From contig JAYOFM010000062.1 of assembly GCA_038117225.1 (NCBI GenBank), forward strand, positions 1-21,872: a stretch of DNA of 21,872 bases, written 5' to 3'. The notes below the pieces were generated by a model. That model was not told the DNA's origin. It saw nothing but the letters and a program-made list of their open reading frames with translations, and ran no database searches. The translations under genes and the position numbers were made by a program. The stretch comes from JAYOFM01 sp038117225 (lineage in GTDB: Bacteria; Pseudomonadota; Alphaproteobacteria; Rhodospirillales; Casp-alpha2). Shown piece after piece: positions 6,315 through 14,322 of this stretch. How positions within the stretch are numbered: the first letter of the stretch is position 1; each line of letters begins with the position of its first letter.

Positions 6315-8888
6315 CTAACGCGTGCCCGATGCCTTGGCTGATTTTGACCCGTCGGCGCCGGAGGGCGCAAGGGTCAGTCTGCGTTTTGCCATCAGCATCA
6401 GGTCGATCGTCGAAAGATGGCGGAAGACCGGCTCCGATCCTTCCCGATAGAGCCGCACAAGGCCTTGTTTCATGTCCGGAAATGACCGGCGCACATCATC
6501 GAAACTGCGGACCTCCAAAACCGTCGCCGGGTCGCCGTTCGATGGAATACTGAGCCAGCGGAAGGTCGGATTGGCAATGCGCGGTGCTTCCAGCATCGGC
6601 ATCCAGACGATCAGTCGTTCCGACGGGGGCCCATACTGGCGCTGGAAGAACTTTACGACATCGAGAAAATCGTCGGCCGGGTACCAAGCGCCGAAGCGGC
6701 TGGCTTTGCCGCCGTCATAACGGACAATGGCGCGGGTTCCGTTCGGCAGGACGGTCGCCTTGGCGAACACGCCGGCGACGCTGGCGGGCCAACTGATATT
6801 TTCGATGCAGAAGGCGGCGTCGAAGGCGTCCTTGCGGATGCAATCAGTGGGGCCATTGTCGGCCTGCACCAATGATCGCCCGATGACCATGCCATCAGCC
6901 AACCCAATCACTTCGTCGGCGAGCGGCGGCGTGCCGGTGGCCTCGCGCCGGGTCCGCGGCGGATCATCGATGCTCACATGGGCCAATTCCAATTGGTCAT
7001 CGGGAACCAGATTGGGATCGCTCGAAGTCGGTTCGGCTCTGGTGGCAGTGGCGTCATCGCGGTTTTGCACCGTTCCGGGGGCGCCTGTCTTGTCGTCGCG
7101 ACCGAAGCCGCTGAAGAACCGGATCACCGGGTTGATTTCGCTATCGTCCTGGGTCACGGCCTTGTGCTTTTGACCGGAGGCCGGCAGGGGAATTTGGTCG
7201 AGCGGGACGCGCCGGCGCGGACGTTGCTCCGGCGTGGCGCGGGTCAGGTCCGGTGGCGCCGTCAGGTTAGATGCGTCATCAGACGGAGCGCCGCGTCGTA
7301 CGGCGGTGCGGCCAGCCGTGTCCGGTTTCGGCAAGTCTTCCGTTCGCGGCTCCAGAAGTTTTTCGACCCCTCGCGATATCCAATGCCGGATGCCCGTGGC
7401 TTGATCGCTGATGTCGCCCGAGCCACCAGCGCCAGGATCAATGGCGGCAACTTGCACCGGTTCCGGGGACGGCGAACTTGCCGGGGGGTGGTGCCCCGTT
7501 ACATCCGGTACCGCCAAGAGATCACCGAGTTGCCGGAACATCGCGGTGAAGGCATTGGGGAGGGCTGTCTCAGGCGCCGCCGCATCCACGATCGCCGCAT
7601 CATCTTCGGATTTCGGCGCCTCAGTGATGCCAACGGTCTCGATGATGGGCGCCGCCGCTGGCTCATCGGCAGGCGTTGGCGTTGCTCCAAAAATTGCCGC
7701 GAGACCGTCAAACAACTTGGCAATGGGATTGCTTTGTTCTGATTCCGGTTCGTCAACCGCGGCCTCGTCGCCGGAGAATTCGGCGACCGCTGCCGTCGGA
7801 GGCGTTTCGACCGTTGCGGCTGTCTCGACGACGGCTGCCGCCGGTTCATCGGTAACCGCGGGCGCTGGCGCAAAAAACGCGGCAAGACCGCTAAATAATT
7901 CGGCGATGGGGTCGCTCGATGAGGTTTCCGACGCACTATCCAGCGGGGCCGCGGTGGACGGCTCCGCGACCGTCGTGGTTGGCGTCATTTCAGCGGCAAC
8001 GGCGGTTTCGATTTCGCGGGCGGAATCAGGGGCGTCGATAGTCTTGCTGGCACCCGCGAGCCATGCCGCGATATCGCCAAGCAACCATGAAATGGGATTC
8101 CGCGTCGTGGTCGCCCGCGGCGTGTCCGTTTCGGCGATGGCGATCAATGCCCCGTCACCCGATGTTGGCGATGGTGCCTGTATTGCCATATCGTCCAGGG
8201 CAGCTTTGGGGGCAACCTCGGGCGTGGCCTCGGGCGCCCCAACGTACCTCGTATCGGCTTGGGTTTCGCTACCCTTGAACAATTCAGCGAGGTCGCTTAG
8301 CAGCCAGAGGAGCGGATTACGCGACGTCGGTTGGTCGGCCGACGGCGCGGCCGCATTCGCGCGATCCGGTCGGGTTAATTCCGTTGTTGTGGTTGCGGGC
8401 TCCCGAGGGGCGGAAGTGGGTTCGGATTTTGTTTCAGCGGACTCAGCGTCAGGCGTTGCGGCGCTTGGTGCCTCCGTGGTCGCCTCGTGATCCGCCGATG
8501 TCACCGCCGAAACATCGTCGGGAGTCGCAGTGACGAGGCTTGCCAGTCCGCCAAATAGGTCGCTGAAGAAGGATTGTAACGGGTTTGCCGGTTCGCTCGG
8601 CTTAACGATCGAAGTGGATGGCGCGGGCTTGGATGCCGTTACGTCAATTTTTGGCAAGATCGCGGGAACTGCGGCAGGTTCGGGCGTTGGCGCGGCCAGA
8701 ACAATGCCAACGGTGTCAGTTTCGGGTTTGTGTGGAACGAGGCCGGGGGGGGGCGGCGTCTCGGCATGCGGATCGAATATTGCGGCGATGTTGTTAACGT
8801 CGTTCGCGATGACAACGGGACCCGATATCAACGCAACCGCCATGGCGGCGGCGGCACATGTGAATCGGTAGGGGTGCTGTATCGTCAT
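6315..8888 (-). CDS. Exported repeat protein with Asn-Pro amphipathic motifs, in a type I secretion operon
   Basis: I do not recognise this 857-residue protein as a known family. The N-terminus looks like a signal peptide with likely cleavage after A28 (VVIA|ND). Residues about 40-640 are Ala/Pro/Thr/Glu/Ser-rich and probably disordered. They are interrupted by short hydrophobic-amphipathic segments with consensus [ND]P[ILV]xx[LFW][LF]x[DG][LIF][AG], at residues 102, 191, 264, 326, 387, 445 and 586. The last ~200 residues (about 655-840) look folded: they contain C683 and C694, which could form a disulfide, and mixed strand/helix sequence such as RAIVRYDGGKASRFGAWYPA. ATG 8888 overlaps the HlyD-type gene stop by 4 bases (ATGA), so it is made together with the exporter. 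It could be an accessory envelope-spanning part, a secreted substrate or a surface protein. Confidence 0.8.
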   Translation of the reverse strand: MTIQHPYRFTCAAAAMAVALISGPVVIANDVNNIAAIFDPHAETPPPPGLVPHKPETDTVGIVLAAPTPEPAAVPAILPKIDVTASKPAPSTSIVKPSEPANPLQSFFSDLFGGLASLVTATPDDVSAVTSADHEATTEAPSAATPDAESAETKSEPTSAPREPATTTTELTRPDRANAAAPSADQPTSRNPLLWLLSDLAELFKGSETQADTRYVGAPEATPEVAPKAALDDMAIQAPSPTSGDGALIAIAETDTPRATTTRNPISWLLGDIAAWLAGASKTIDAPDSAREIETAVAAEMTPTTTVAEPSTAAPLDSASETSSSDPIAELFSGLAAFFAPAPAVTDEPAAAVVETAATVETPPTAAVAEFSGDEAAVDEPESEQSNPIAKLFDGLAAIFGATPTPADEPAAAPIIETVGITEAPKSEDDAAIVDAAAPETALPNAFTAMFRQLGDLLAVPDVTGHHPPASSPSPEPVQVAAIDPGAGGSGDISDQATGIRHWISRGVEKLLEPRTEDLPKPDTAGRTAVRRGAPSDDASNLTAPPDLTRATPEQRPRRRVPLDQIPLPASGQKHKAVTQDDSEINPVIRFFSGFGRDDKTGAPGTVQNRDDATATRAEPTSSDPNLVPDDQLELAHVSIDDPPRTRREATGTPPLADEVIGLADGMVIGRSLVQADNGPTDCIRKDAFDAAFCIENISWPASVAGVFAKATVLPNGTRAIVRYDGGKASRFGAWYPADDFLDVVKFFQRQYGPPSERLIVWMPMLEAPRIANPTFRWLSIPSNGDPATVLEVRSFDDVRRSFPDMKQGLVRLYREGSEPVFRHLSTIDLMLMAKRRLTLAPSGADGSKSAKASGTR
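7101..8585 (-). repeat. Seven spaced Asn/Asp-Pro amphipathic motifs (protein-level repeat)
   Basis: Copies, with minus-strand positions: NPLQSFFSDLFGGLASLV (8585-8532), NPLLWLLSDLAELF (8318-8277), NPISWLLGDIAAWL (8099-8058), DPIAELFSGLAAFF (7913-7872), NPIAKLFDGLAAIF (7730-7689), NAFTAMFRQLGDLL (7556-7515), NPVIRFFSGFG (7133-7101). Starts are 89, 73, 62, 61, 58 and 141 residues apart. A weaker related segment, GIRHWISRGVEKLLEP, sits in the long last interval near residue 499. The DNA copies differ, so the conservation is at protein level and suggests selection for short docking helices on a flexible string. Confidence 0.75.
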
Positions 8889-10183
8889 CGCTCTCTCAAC
8901 GCCGTCTGGGCGGCACCCAGGAACGGGTCCAGCAGGTAGGCGAAGACCGAGCGCTGTCCGGTGACGATGGCACAGAAGACCTGGACGCCGGGCAGAAGTT
9001 TGTACGATTCATCGCCGCGTCGAAAACGGTCGGCAATGGTGGCGACGCGCACCTTGTAAAAGGGTGTACCGTCTTCGGTCTGAACGGTGTCCGGACTGAC
9101 GTGCACCACTTCCCCCTCGATATTGCCAAAACGGCTGGCGTCACTTGACGCCAATCTTACCAGCACGGGTTGCCCAGGATGTACGTATCCCACATCTTGA
9201 GTCGGCAGGCGCGCTTCGATAATCAAGCGATCCCCGGCCGGTACCACATCGGCGACGGTGCCCCCAGGCCCGACGACACCACCGACAGTCACAACATATA
9301 GTGTCTTCACAACGCCGTCGACCGGTGATCTGAGGACCGTGCGGCGCAGCGAATCGGCGAATTTGCTTAATCTTTTCTGAGTTTGCTCGAGTTCTCGCCG
9401 ACGCGTGTCCAGTGCCTCGCGAACTTCGGCGAAATAAGAGTCGCGGGATTCCGCCTGCGCCGCTTTCGCTTCCGCGATTTCCGCCTTAACGCGAGGCAAA
9501 GCCTTTGAATCTGTTGCTATTTTCCCCTTCAACTCGGATTCCTTGCGGAGCAGCGTCAGGTGTTGCATGCGGTTGGAAATCTGATCCTTGACCAGGTTTT
9601 CGCTGATCGTGATCTGTTCACGCAGTAGCCCCAGCCGTTCGCGGTTGTTCTGAATGGCCACGGCAATTTCTTCGGCCGATCGGCGCCGCTGGGTGACCTG
9701 CTGCGTGTAGCCGGCGACGGAATTGGCGGATCGGGAGCGTCGAGTCGTGAACAATTCCTTGGCGCGGCTGACCAGCTTTGGCCGTTGTTTCATCAAATCT
9801 GCTGGGAAATCGACCGTGTCGGCATCCGCCGCCTCGGCCGCGAGGCGCGCGATATCGACCCGCAGCGCGGCGATGCGGAGTTCCAGTTCGTCCACGTCGG
9901 CGCCGCTGCGAATTGGTTCCAGATCGACCAGCGGTTGCCCCTTGGCTACCCGGTCGCCTTCGCGAACCAGGATTTTACTTACAATACCGCCTTTCAGATG
10001 TTGAACGCTCTTAACCTGGGTTGACGGGATGACCGATCCGGTCGCCGTCGCCACCACATCGAGACGCCCAAACCAGGCCCATGCACCGAACGCACACACC
10101 AGTGCCAGGCAAAGCAGGAGAAAGACGTGCACCATGGGGCCGTCATTGTCTTGCGCCCGTGTCCTCTTGCCTCGATCACTCAC
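8885..10183 (-). CDS. HlyD/PrtE-type membrane fusion protein of a type I secretion system
   Basis: A 432-residue periplasmic adaptor linking the ABC exporter to an outer-membrane TolC-type channel. One transmembrane segment (about 17-40, VHVFLLLCLALVCAFGAWAW) follows a short cytoplasmic tail. A biotinyl-lipoyl-like half comes next (VQHLKGGIVSKILVREGDRV), then a long alpha-helical hairpin rich in charged residues (about 95-290). The second half begins at LRSPVDGVVKTLYVVTVGG, and a beta-barrel closes the protein (PGQPVLVRLASSDASRFGNI). This is the standard HlyD order and length. The GTG start at 10183 overlaps the ABC gene stop (GTGA). No TolC gene is present in the window. Confidence 0.95.
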   Translation of the reverse strand: MSDRGKRTRAQDNDGPMVHVFLLLCLALVCAFGAWAWFGRLDVVATATGSVIPSTQVKSVQHLKGGIVSKILVREGDRVAKGQPLVDLEPIRSGADVDELELRIAALRVDIARLAAEAADADTVDFPADLMKQRPKLVSRAKELFTTRRSRSANSVAGYTQQVTQRRRSAEEIAVAIQNNRERLGLLREQITISENLVKDQISNRMQHLTLLRKESELKGKIATDSKALPRVKAEIAEAKAAQAESRDSYFAEVREALDTRRRELEQTQKRLSKFADSLRRTVLRSPVDGVVKTLYVVTVGGVVGPGGTVADVVPAGDRLIIEARLPTQDVGYVHPGQPVLVRLASSDASRFGNIEGEVVHVSPDTVQTEDGTPFYKVRVATIADRFRRGDESYKLLPGVQVFCAIVTGQRSVFAYLLDPFLGAAQTALRER

Positions 10184-11904
10184 GTGCCGGTCCCCGATTC
10201 CTTGACCGGCTTCAAGTGCGGCGTCGCGGGTGTCTCCTTCGCCACCGGCGCCACACGTTTGGTTCGGGTGACATTGGGCCGCGGCTTGACGTTGAGGTCG
10301 ATGATGACGTCGGCACCCTTGAGAATGTTGGGATCATGGGAGCAGGCGACGATGGTGGCGCCGCGCTGGGTCGCCTCGTTCATTGCTTGGTAAACCAGCG
10401 CCGCGCCATCCCTGTCCAGCCCCTCGGTCGGCTCGTCGACGACCAGCATGCGGCTTTCGCCGGCGAGTGCACGAGCCAGCGCCAGACGGCGACGAATACC
10501 AAGCGATAGGTTGTTGCCGCCGGAACGAATCTGCGTCAGGAAACCGTCCGGACTTTGATCGATGAAATCCTTGAGGCCGGCGGCCATGGCCAGTTTGCCG
10601 AGGGTGAGATCATCCAGGTCTGGATTGTAGGCGCGCAGATTATCGGCGATCGTACCCGGTAGAAAACGGGGTTCCTGCGGCAGATAGGCGACCTGCCGCC
10701 GCCACCAGGCGGGCGCCAGTTGTCGCAAGTCGATGCCGTCGACCAAGATTTGCCCGCGGACCGGTTCGACCAGCCCCATGATCAATCGCGCCAGCGTTGA
10801 CTTGCCGGCGCCATTGGAGCCGGTCACCGCCAGCACCTGGCCCGGCTCCAGCGATAGGGTCAGGGTTTCGAACAACGGCGACCGCGCCCCGGGATGCGCG
10901 AAGGCGACGTCGCGGAATTCAACCTGCCCCTTCAAGTCGCCGATACCGGCTCCCTCGACCGGTTCCTGCGGCAACGCCTGGATATCGCGCATCAGACGGC
11001 GGGCTTGGCCAGCCTGTGCGAGCGGCAGGGTGAGGGCGCCGAACCGTTGAATCGTCGCGAGAGCGCGCGCCGCCAGGATGTTGGCGCCGATCAGGGCGCC
11101 GGTATCGAGATTGCCGGCGACCACCTGTGTCGCGCCGACGGCGATGATCGCGGTGCCGAGCAGGACTTGTGTCGAGGCCAGCAGGGATTGAACCGTGGCG
11201 TTGTGCCCGGCGATCCGCCCCTGCAGCACCGCCATGGCGCCGACAGCCTCCCGCCAACGCTGGCGCACCTGACCGACGCCATCGAAGGCACGCACGGTTT
11301 CCGCGCTGCCGATCGCCGCCGCCAGCAATGATCCGCGCCCGCTGGCCGCCGATTGCAGCCGCGCCGTCGGCCGTTTGAGCCGCAATAGCGCCCCGGCGCC
11401 GAGCAGGAATGCGGCGGTGGCGAAACCGCTGGCGATCAGGGCGAGGACCGGGCTCAGCAGGTAGAGCACGCCGAGAAACAGCAAGGCGAAGGGTACGTCG
11501 AGCAGGGTTGCGACGTTCTGCGGGCTGGCCGCCGCTTGGATGCGATCGGCGCCGGTCGCGGCTTCCATGCGCGCGCCTTCGGGTACCGCGTCCAGGGCCG
11601 CCACGCGGGCACCGGTCATGGCCTCGAACGTGGCATTGGCCAGTGCCGCGTCCGGTTCACGATTGACCCGGCGTACCAACACCAGCCGGATTTGGCGGAA
11701 AGCGAATTCCAGCACGATGGCGATGATGACGCCGAGTGTCAGCGTCGCCAGCGTCGTGTCGACCCCGTAGGCGACATACCGATTGAGCACCAGCATGACG
11801 AACAGGGGCGAGGCCAGTGCCAGGATGCTCGCCACCAGGGACGCGAGGATCAGCTCGGTCAATATGACGGGCCGGGAGAACAGCCGGCCTAAAATCTCCC
11901 GCAC
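10180..11904 (-). CDS. Type I secretion ABC transporter, permease-ATPase fusion (PrtD-like)
   Basis: A 574-residue inner-membrane exporter half-molecule. The membrane domain covers about 1-310 and the nucleotide-binding domain about 325-540. Walker A is GSNGAGKST (362-370), Q-loop Q410 (YLPQEP), Walker B MLVVDEPTEGLD (486-497) and H-loop H523 (ACSHD). The ABC signature reads NNLSLGIRRRLALARAL, so LSGGQ is LSLGI. There is no N-terminal C39 peptidase or C39-like domain, which fits PrtD-type exporters of proteins with uncleaved C-terminal signals. The last ~35 residues form a Lys/Pro/Thr-rich tail. GTG at 11904 has GGGAGGA eight bases upstream. The gene heads a coupled operon with the HlyD-type and repeat-protein genes. 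Confidence 0.94.
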   Translation of the reverse strand: MREILGRLFSRPVILTELILASLVASILALASPLFVMLVLNRYVAYGVDTTLATLTLGVIIAIVLEFAFRQIRLVLVRRVNREPDAALANATFEAMTGARVAALDAVPEGARMEAATGADRIQAAASPQNVATLLDVPFALLFLGVLYLLSPVLALIASGFATAAFLLGAGALLRLKRPTARLQSAASGRGSLLAAAIGSAETVRAFDGVGQVRQRWREAVGAMAVLQGRIAGHNATVQSLLASTQVLLGTAIIAVGATQVVAGNLDTGALIGANILAARALATIQRFGALTLPLAQAGQARRLMRDIQALPQEPVEGAGIGDLKGQVEFRDVAFAHPGARSPLFETLTLSLEPGQVLAVTGSNGAGKSTLARLIMGLVEPVRGQILVDGIDLRQLAPAWWRRQVAYLPQEPRFLPGTIADNLRAYNPDLDDLTLGKLAMAAGLKDFIDQSPDGFLTQIRSGGNNLSLGIRRRLALARALAGESRMLVVDEPTEGLDRDGAALVYQAMNEATQRGATIVACSHDPNILKGADVIIDLNVKPRPNVTRTKRVAPVAKETPATPHLKPVKESGTGT

Positions 11905-11958
11905 GCCGAAGATCCTCCCGTCACGCTGATTTCATCAAAATGGCCGGCCCGTGACTGA

Positions 11959-11987
11959 ATCATATCATAGATCATCCAGTCGTCGAA
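11959..11987 (-). promoter_or_regulatory. Weak sigma70-like promoter candidate before the ABC exporter
   Basis: In the 97-base gap after the dioxygenase gene, the minus strand has TATGAT (11964-11959, one mismatch to TATAAT) with a 17-base spacer to TTCGAC (11987-11982, a poor -35). It would start the exporter operon about 45 bases before the GTG. The -35 match is weak, and the exporter genes could instead be read through from the genes upstream. Confidence 0.25.
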
Positions 11988-12001
11988 CTTTTGCGGTGGT
12001 G

Positions 12002-12685
12002 TCAGATTTCACACCACAGACGCATCAGATTGCCATAGGTGCGCAGCAGAACCCGTGCTTCGGAACTGCCGGCCATCTTTTCATTGACGCCCCGGCAGGC
12101 CAGATCGAGTTCGTAGAGCATTTGGCGCTTGTAGGGATCGGCGACCATGCTCTGCATCCAGCTGACGGCGACCCGACGTTCGCCCTTGGTGACCTCGGTC
12201 ACCGCGTGCAGGGCGCCGGTCGGATAGATGACGGCGTCGCCGCGAGCCAACTTGACCCGCGTTTCGCCGGTATCGCTCTGTACCAACAATTCGCCGCCTT
12301 CGTAATCGCTGGGATCGTTCAGAAAGACGGTGATCGACACATCCGTGCGCAGGGCCAAACCACCTTCCATCATCAGCGGATTGTCCGTATGCGCGCCGTA
12401 GGACATGCCTTCGGCGTACTTGGCATAACGCGGCCGGATGAACTTGCGCGGCATCACGCCGCCGCGCACGATGATATTCGACATCACGGTCTCGGCGAAT
12501 AGCCGGTCAATGGGTTCGACCAGTTTCGCATCGGTGGCGTCCCGATCCAGTTGCAGGTTGTTCTTGGTCGCCTGCGCGACCGGGCCGGCGGTGACGCCGC
12601 CATCAATGAATGATGCCTTCTCGAACATGGCGTCGATTGTCGCCAGTTGCTTGTCGTTCAGGAGATCGGGAATGCGCAGGAACAA
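12002..12685 (-). CDS. PKHD-type Fe(II)/2-oxoglutarate-dependent hydroxylase (PiuC/YbiX-like)
   Basis: With the TTG start at 12685 the protein has 227 residues, matching the ~225 of YbiX/PiuC proteins, and begins MFLRIPDLLNDKQL, the usual family opening. Iron ligands are H99 and D101 (YGAHTDNPLM) and H160 (GALHAVTEV); R170 is placed to bind 2-oxoglutarate. GGVTAGPVAQATKNNLQL and FLNDPSDYEGGELLV are strong family blocks, and the end RLWCEI matches YbiX. The frame stays open further upstream, but that part is antisense to the LamG gene and has no family similarity. It begins 4 bases after the LamG gene stop, so the two are probably translated together. Relatives usually sit beside TonB iron receptors; here the partner is a secreted-type protein. 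The target is unknown. Confidence 0.9.
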   Translation of the reverse strand: MFLRIPDLLNDKQLATIDAMFEKASFIDGGVTAGPVAQATKNNLQLDRDATDAKLVEPIDRLFAETVMSNIIVRGGVMPRKFIRPRYAKYAEGMSYGAHTDNPLMMEGGLALRTDVSITVFLNDPSDYEGGELLVQSDTGETRVKLARGDAVIYPTGALHAVTEVTKGERRVAVSWMQSMVADPYKRQMLYELDLACRGVNEKMAGSSEARVLLRTYGNLMRLWCEI

Positions 12686-12689
12686 GGGC

Positions 12690-14012
12690 CTAGACCACGG
12701 TCGTGACGTCGGGCGGTTGTTCGTCGCTTGGCGTGGCGGTCTCGGCAATGGCGAACGAGACCTCCGCGTACTCACCGGTTTCGCCATCTTCGTTGGTGTA
12801 TTCGCCGGAACGCCAGACCGTATTGCCCTCCACATCGGTTTCACTGCCTGACGCCGCGAGATTGATGGAAGTGATACCGGCGTCGTCGAGGCTTCGCAGT
12901 TCGCCGTCGTCCGTGTCGCCGTCCGTATCGGCATCGACCCAGATGCGTAGGGCGTCGAAGATGGAATCGGCGTCGTTGATCAGGCCATTGCCATCGTCGT
13001 CGAAGAAACTCAGTGCTTCCAAACTGTTGGTCGGGCTGAAGCCCTGGTCGGTGGCAAGACGGAATGTCTGCGAGACGATTTCCGACATGTCGTCGATGAT
13101 GCCGTTCTGGTTGATATCGACGACCAGGACGCCATCGTCGGGGCCGAACCAGCCGACGTTCTCCTCGACCCCGTCGCCGTCGATATCGAAAGTGACATTG
13201 GCGGCGCTGCCGACCAATTCGACGCCGTCGCCGTCAAGATCAAACACCAGCGGATCCGTGCCCGTGAAGACCGGGCCGTCGGTCGCCCAGGATTGGATTT
13301 CATTGAAGGTGAGGGTATTGTTGTTGGTGGCATCCGAATCGGCGACGGTCAGCCCGCTTCCTTCCTGGAACTTCCAGTAGTGCTCCAATCCGGCTTCGCT
13401 GCCCGTCAGCAGGTTGGTCTTGTTCGTGTTGATATCCGCCGCCGAACGCACGGTGCTCCATACCCGCATCTCGGCGATGTCGCCGGAGAAGAACGGCCCG
13501 TCATTTGCGTCCCGTTCGATTCCGACGCGCGGTGCCGCGGTGATGCTGCCGCCGATCACCGTGTTCTGCGCGCAAAAACTGACGGTGAAACCCGCGGTGC
13601 CGTCGATATACAATTGTACGTTGCCGTTGGTCGCATCGTAGCTGAAGGCCACATGATGGAAGTTGCCGTCGTTGACGGTCGCCGTTGATGTGAGGTTGGT
13701 CTGCGTGCCGCTGTCCTTGACCTCGGCGATGATCGTGCCGTCGGCCTGCGTCGTGATCTGGATGAAGTTGGCGGCGTCCACCTGCATGGCGAAGATGCCG
13801 CCGAACCCGGTTGGCGAGGCATCGCGAATCGTTGCCTCGATGGTGAAGCTGCCCAGCGTGATGCTGGAGCCCGTGCCGAAGTCATTGACGCCGTCGAGCG
13901 TGAGGTACTTCAATTGCGTCTGTGACGTCGCGTCGGCGAAGTTGGCATCGGTCAGGGTTGTCTGATTGACGCCCGATAGCGTGGTGATGAGCGTCAGTTC
14001 GCCCGACGCCAC
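12690..14012 (-). CDS. LamG-like jellyroll plus EF-hand/calcium-loop secreted protein (type I secretion substrate-like)
   Basis: A 440-residue protein from GTG 14012, rich in Asp, Asn, Gly and Thr. Residues about 35-237 form a concanavalin/LamG-type jellyroll (YLTLDGVNDF, NFHHVAFSYDATNGNVQLYI, GDIAEMRVWSTVRS). Residues about 252-375 carry Asp-rich calcium loops (DLDGDG 258, DIDGDG 276, DINQNG 299, DDDGNG 338, DADTDGD 360) in the PLVFDLDGDGVE arrangement common in RTX and other type I secreted proteins. There is no N-terminal signal peptide, consistent with C-terminal type I export. Likely cargo of the exporter encoded downstream. The start is doubtful: the segment before GTG 14012 reads as a continuation of the same protein but has no ATG, so the gene may be 5'-truncated. 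Confidence 0.8.
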   Translation of the reverse strand: MASGELTLITTLSGVNQTTLTDANFADATSQTQLKYLTLDGVNDFGTGSSITLGSFTIEATIRDASPTGFGGIFAMQVDAANFIQITTQADGTIIAEVKDSGTQTNLTSTATVNDGNFHHVAFSYDATNGNVQLYIDGTAGFTVSFCAQNTVIGGSITAAPRVGIERDANDGPFFSGDIAEMRVWSTVRSAADINTNKTNLLTGSEAGLEHYWKFQEGSGLTVADSDATNNNTLTFNEIQSWATDGPVFTGTDPLVFDLDGDGVELVGSAANVTFDIDGDGVEENVGWFGPDDGVLVVDINQNGIIDDMSEIVSQTFRLATDQGFSPTNSLEALSFFDDDGNGLINDADSIFDALRIWVDADTDGDTDDGELRSLDDAGITSINLAASGSETDVEGNTVWRSGEYTNEDGETGEYAEVSFAIAETATPSDEQPPDVTTVV

Positions 14013-14189
14013 GGTGCCGTTGCCGGTGTCTACCCAGTTGTAAAGCGCGGTGTTTGTACCGTTACCGACGGCCAGAATCGTGTTGGCGTTGGCCGGGCCG
14101 GTAAATCCTGAAAGCGCGGACTGGATCGTCGAATATGCATTTCGACACTCTCTGCCCGATTCGCATTTATACAGGAATTTCAGTGATTA
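14013..14189 (-). pseudogene. In-frame upstream remnant of the LamG/calcium-loop gene
   Basis: The LamG frame stays open for 58 codons above GTG 14012, to a TAA at 14189-14187. The proximal part reads ALSGFTGPANANTIL, then AVGNGTNTALYNWVD and TGNGTVASGELTLITTLSGV across the GTG. This resembles a domain often found near the end of large type I secreted or adhesin-like proteins (pattern of a ...T.LYLW.D...G...AGELTLL..L.GV type), so it is clearly coding-like. Only CTG, ATT or ATC could start translation there. The most distal ~15 codons look random. Either a large upstream part was deleted, or translation begins unusually. Confidence 0.55.
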
Positions 14190-14292
14190 AGGCAAGAAAC
14201 GGTCGCAAGATATCGTGGTAACTTGTTGCTTGCCGTGTACATATCGTGGATGACGCGAGCCTTAGCGCTTCAGAGATCAACCGCCATTGAGA
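14190..14292. repeat. Intergenic stretch with a 9-bp direct repeat
   Basis: This AT-richer gap lies between the truncated LamG frame (minus) and the small plus-strand gene. ATATCGTGG occurs at 14210-14218 and again at 14241-14249. Such short repeats could be a deletion or insertion scar, or binding half-sites. Nothing else is recognisable. Confidence 0.3.
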
Positions 14293-14321
14293 TTGGCATC
14301 ATGATTGCATCGATCTATCAG
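14293..14321 (+). promoter_or_regulatory. Sigma70-like promoter of the small acidic protein gene
   Basis: TTGGCA (14293-14298, one mismatch to TTGACA), a 17-base spacer and TATCAG (14316-14321, four of six) lie on the plus strand. The predicted transcript would start near 14328, leaving a leader of about 43 bases before ATG 14371. Confidence 0.4.
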
Positions 14322-14322
14322 A

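Noticed and set aside
7411..8490. Plus-strand open frame (359 codons), Ser/Ala/Val/Gly-rich
   Set aside because: It is the complement of the low-complexity Ala/Pro/Thr/Glu region of the repeat protein, whose signal peptide, motifs and 4-base overlap with its neighbour support the minus strand.
11927..11941. TTGATGAAATCAG upstream of the ABC exporter as a FNR box
   Set aside because: The half-sites are one base too close (13 rather than 14 bases in total), which puts them on the wrong helical face for FNR.
12686..12934. N-terminal extension of the hydroxylase frame
   Set aside because: The extra residues are antisense-phase reading of the LamG gene end; the family begins at FLRIPDLL, and the TTG at 12685 gives the usual length.
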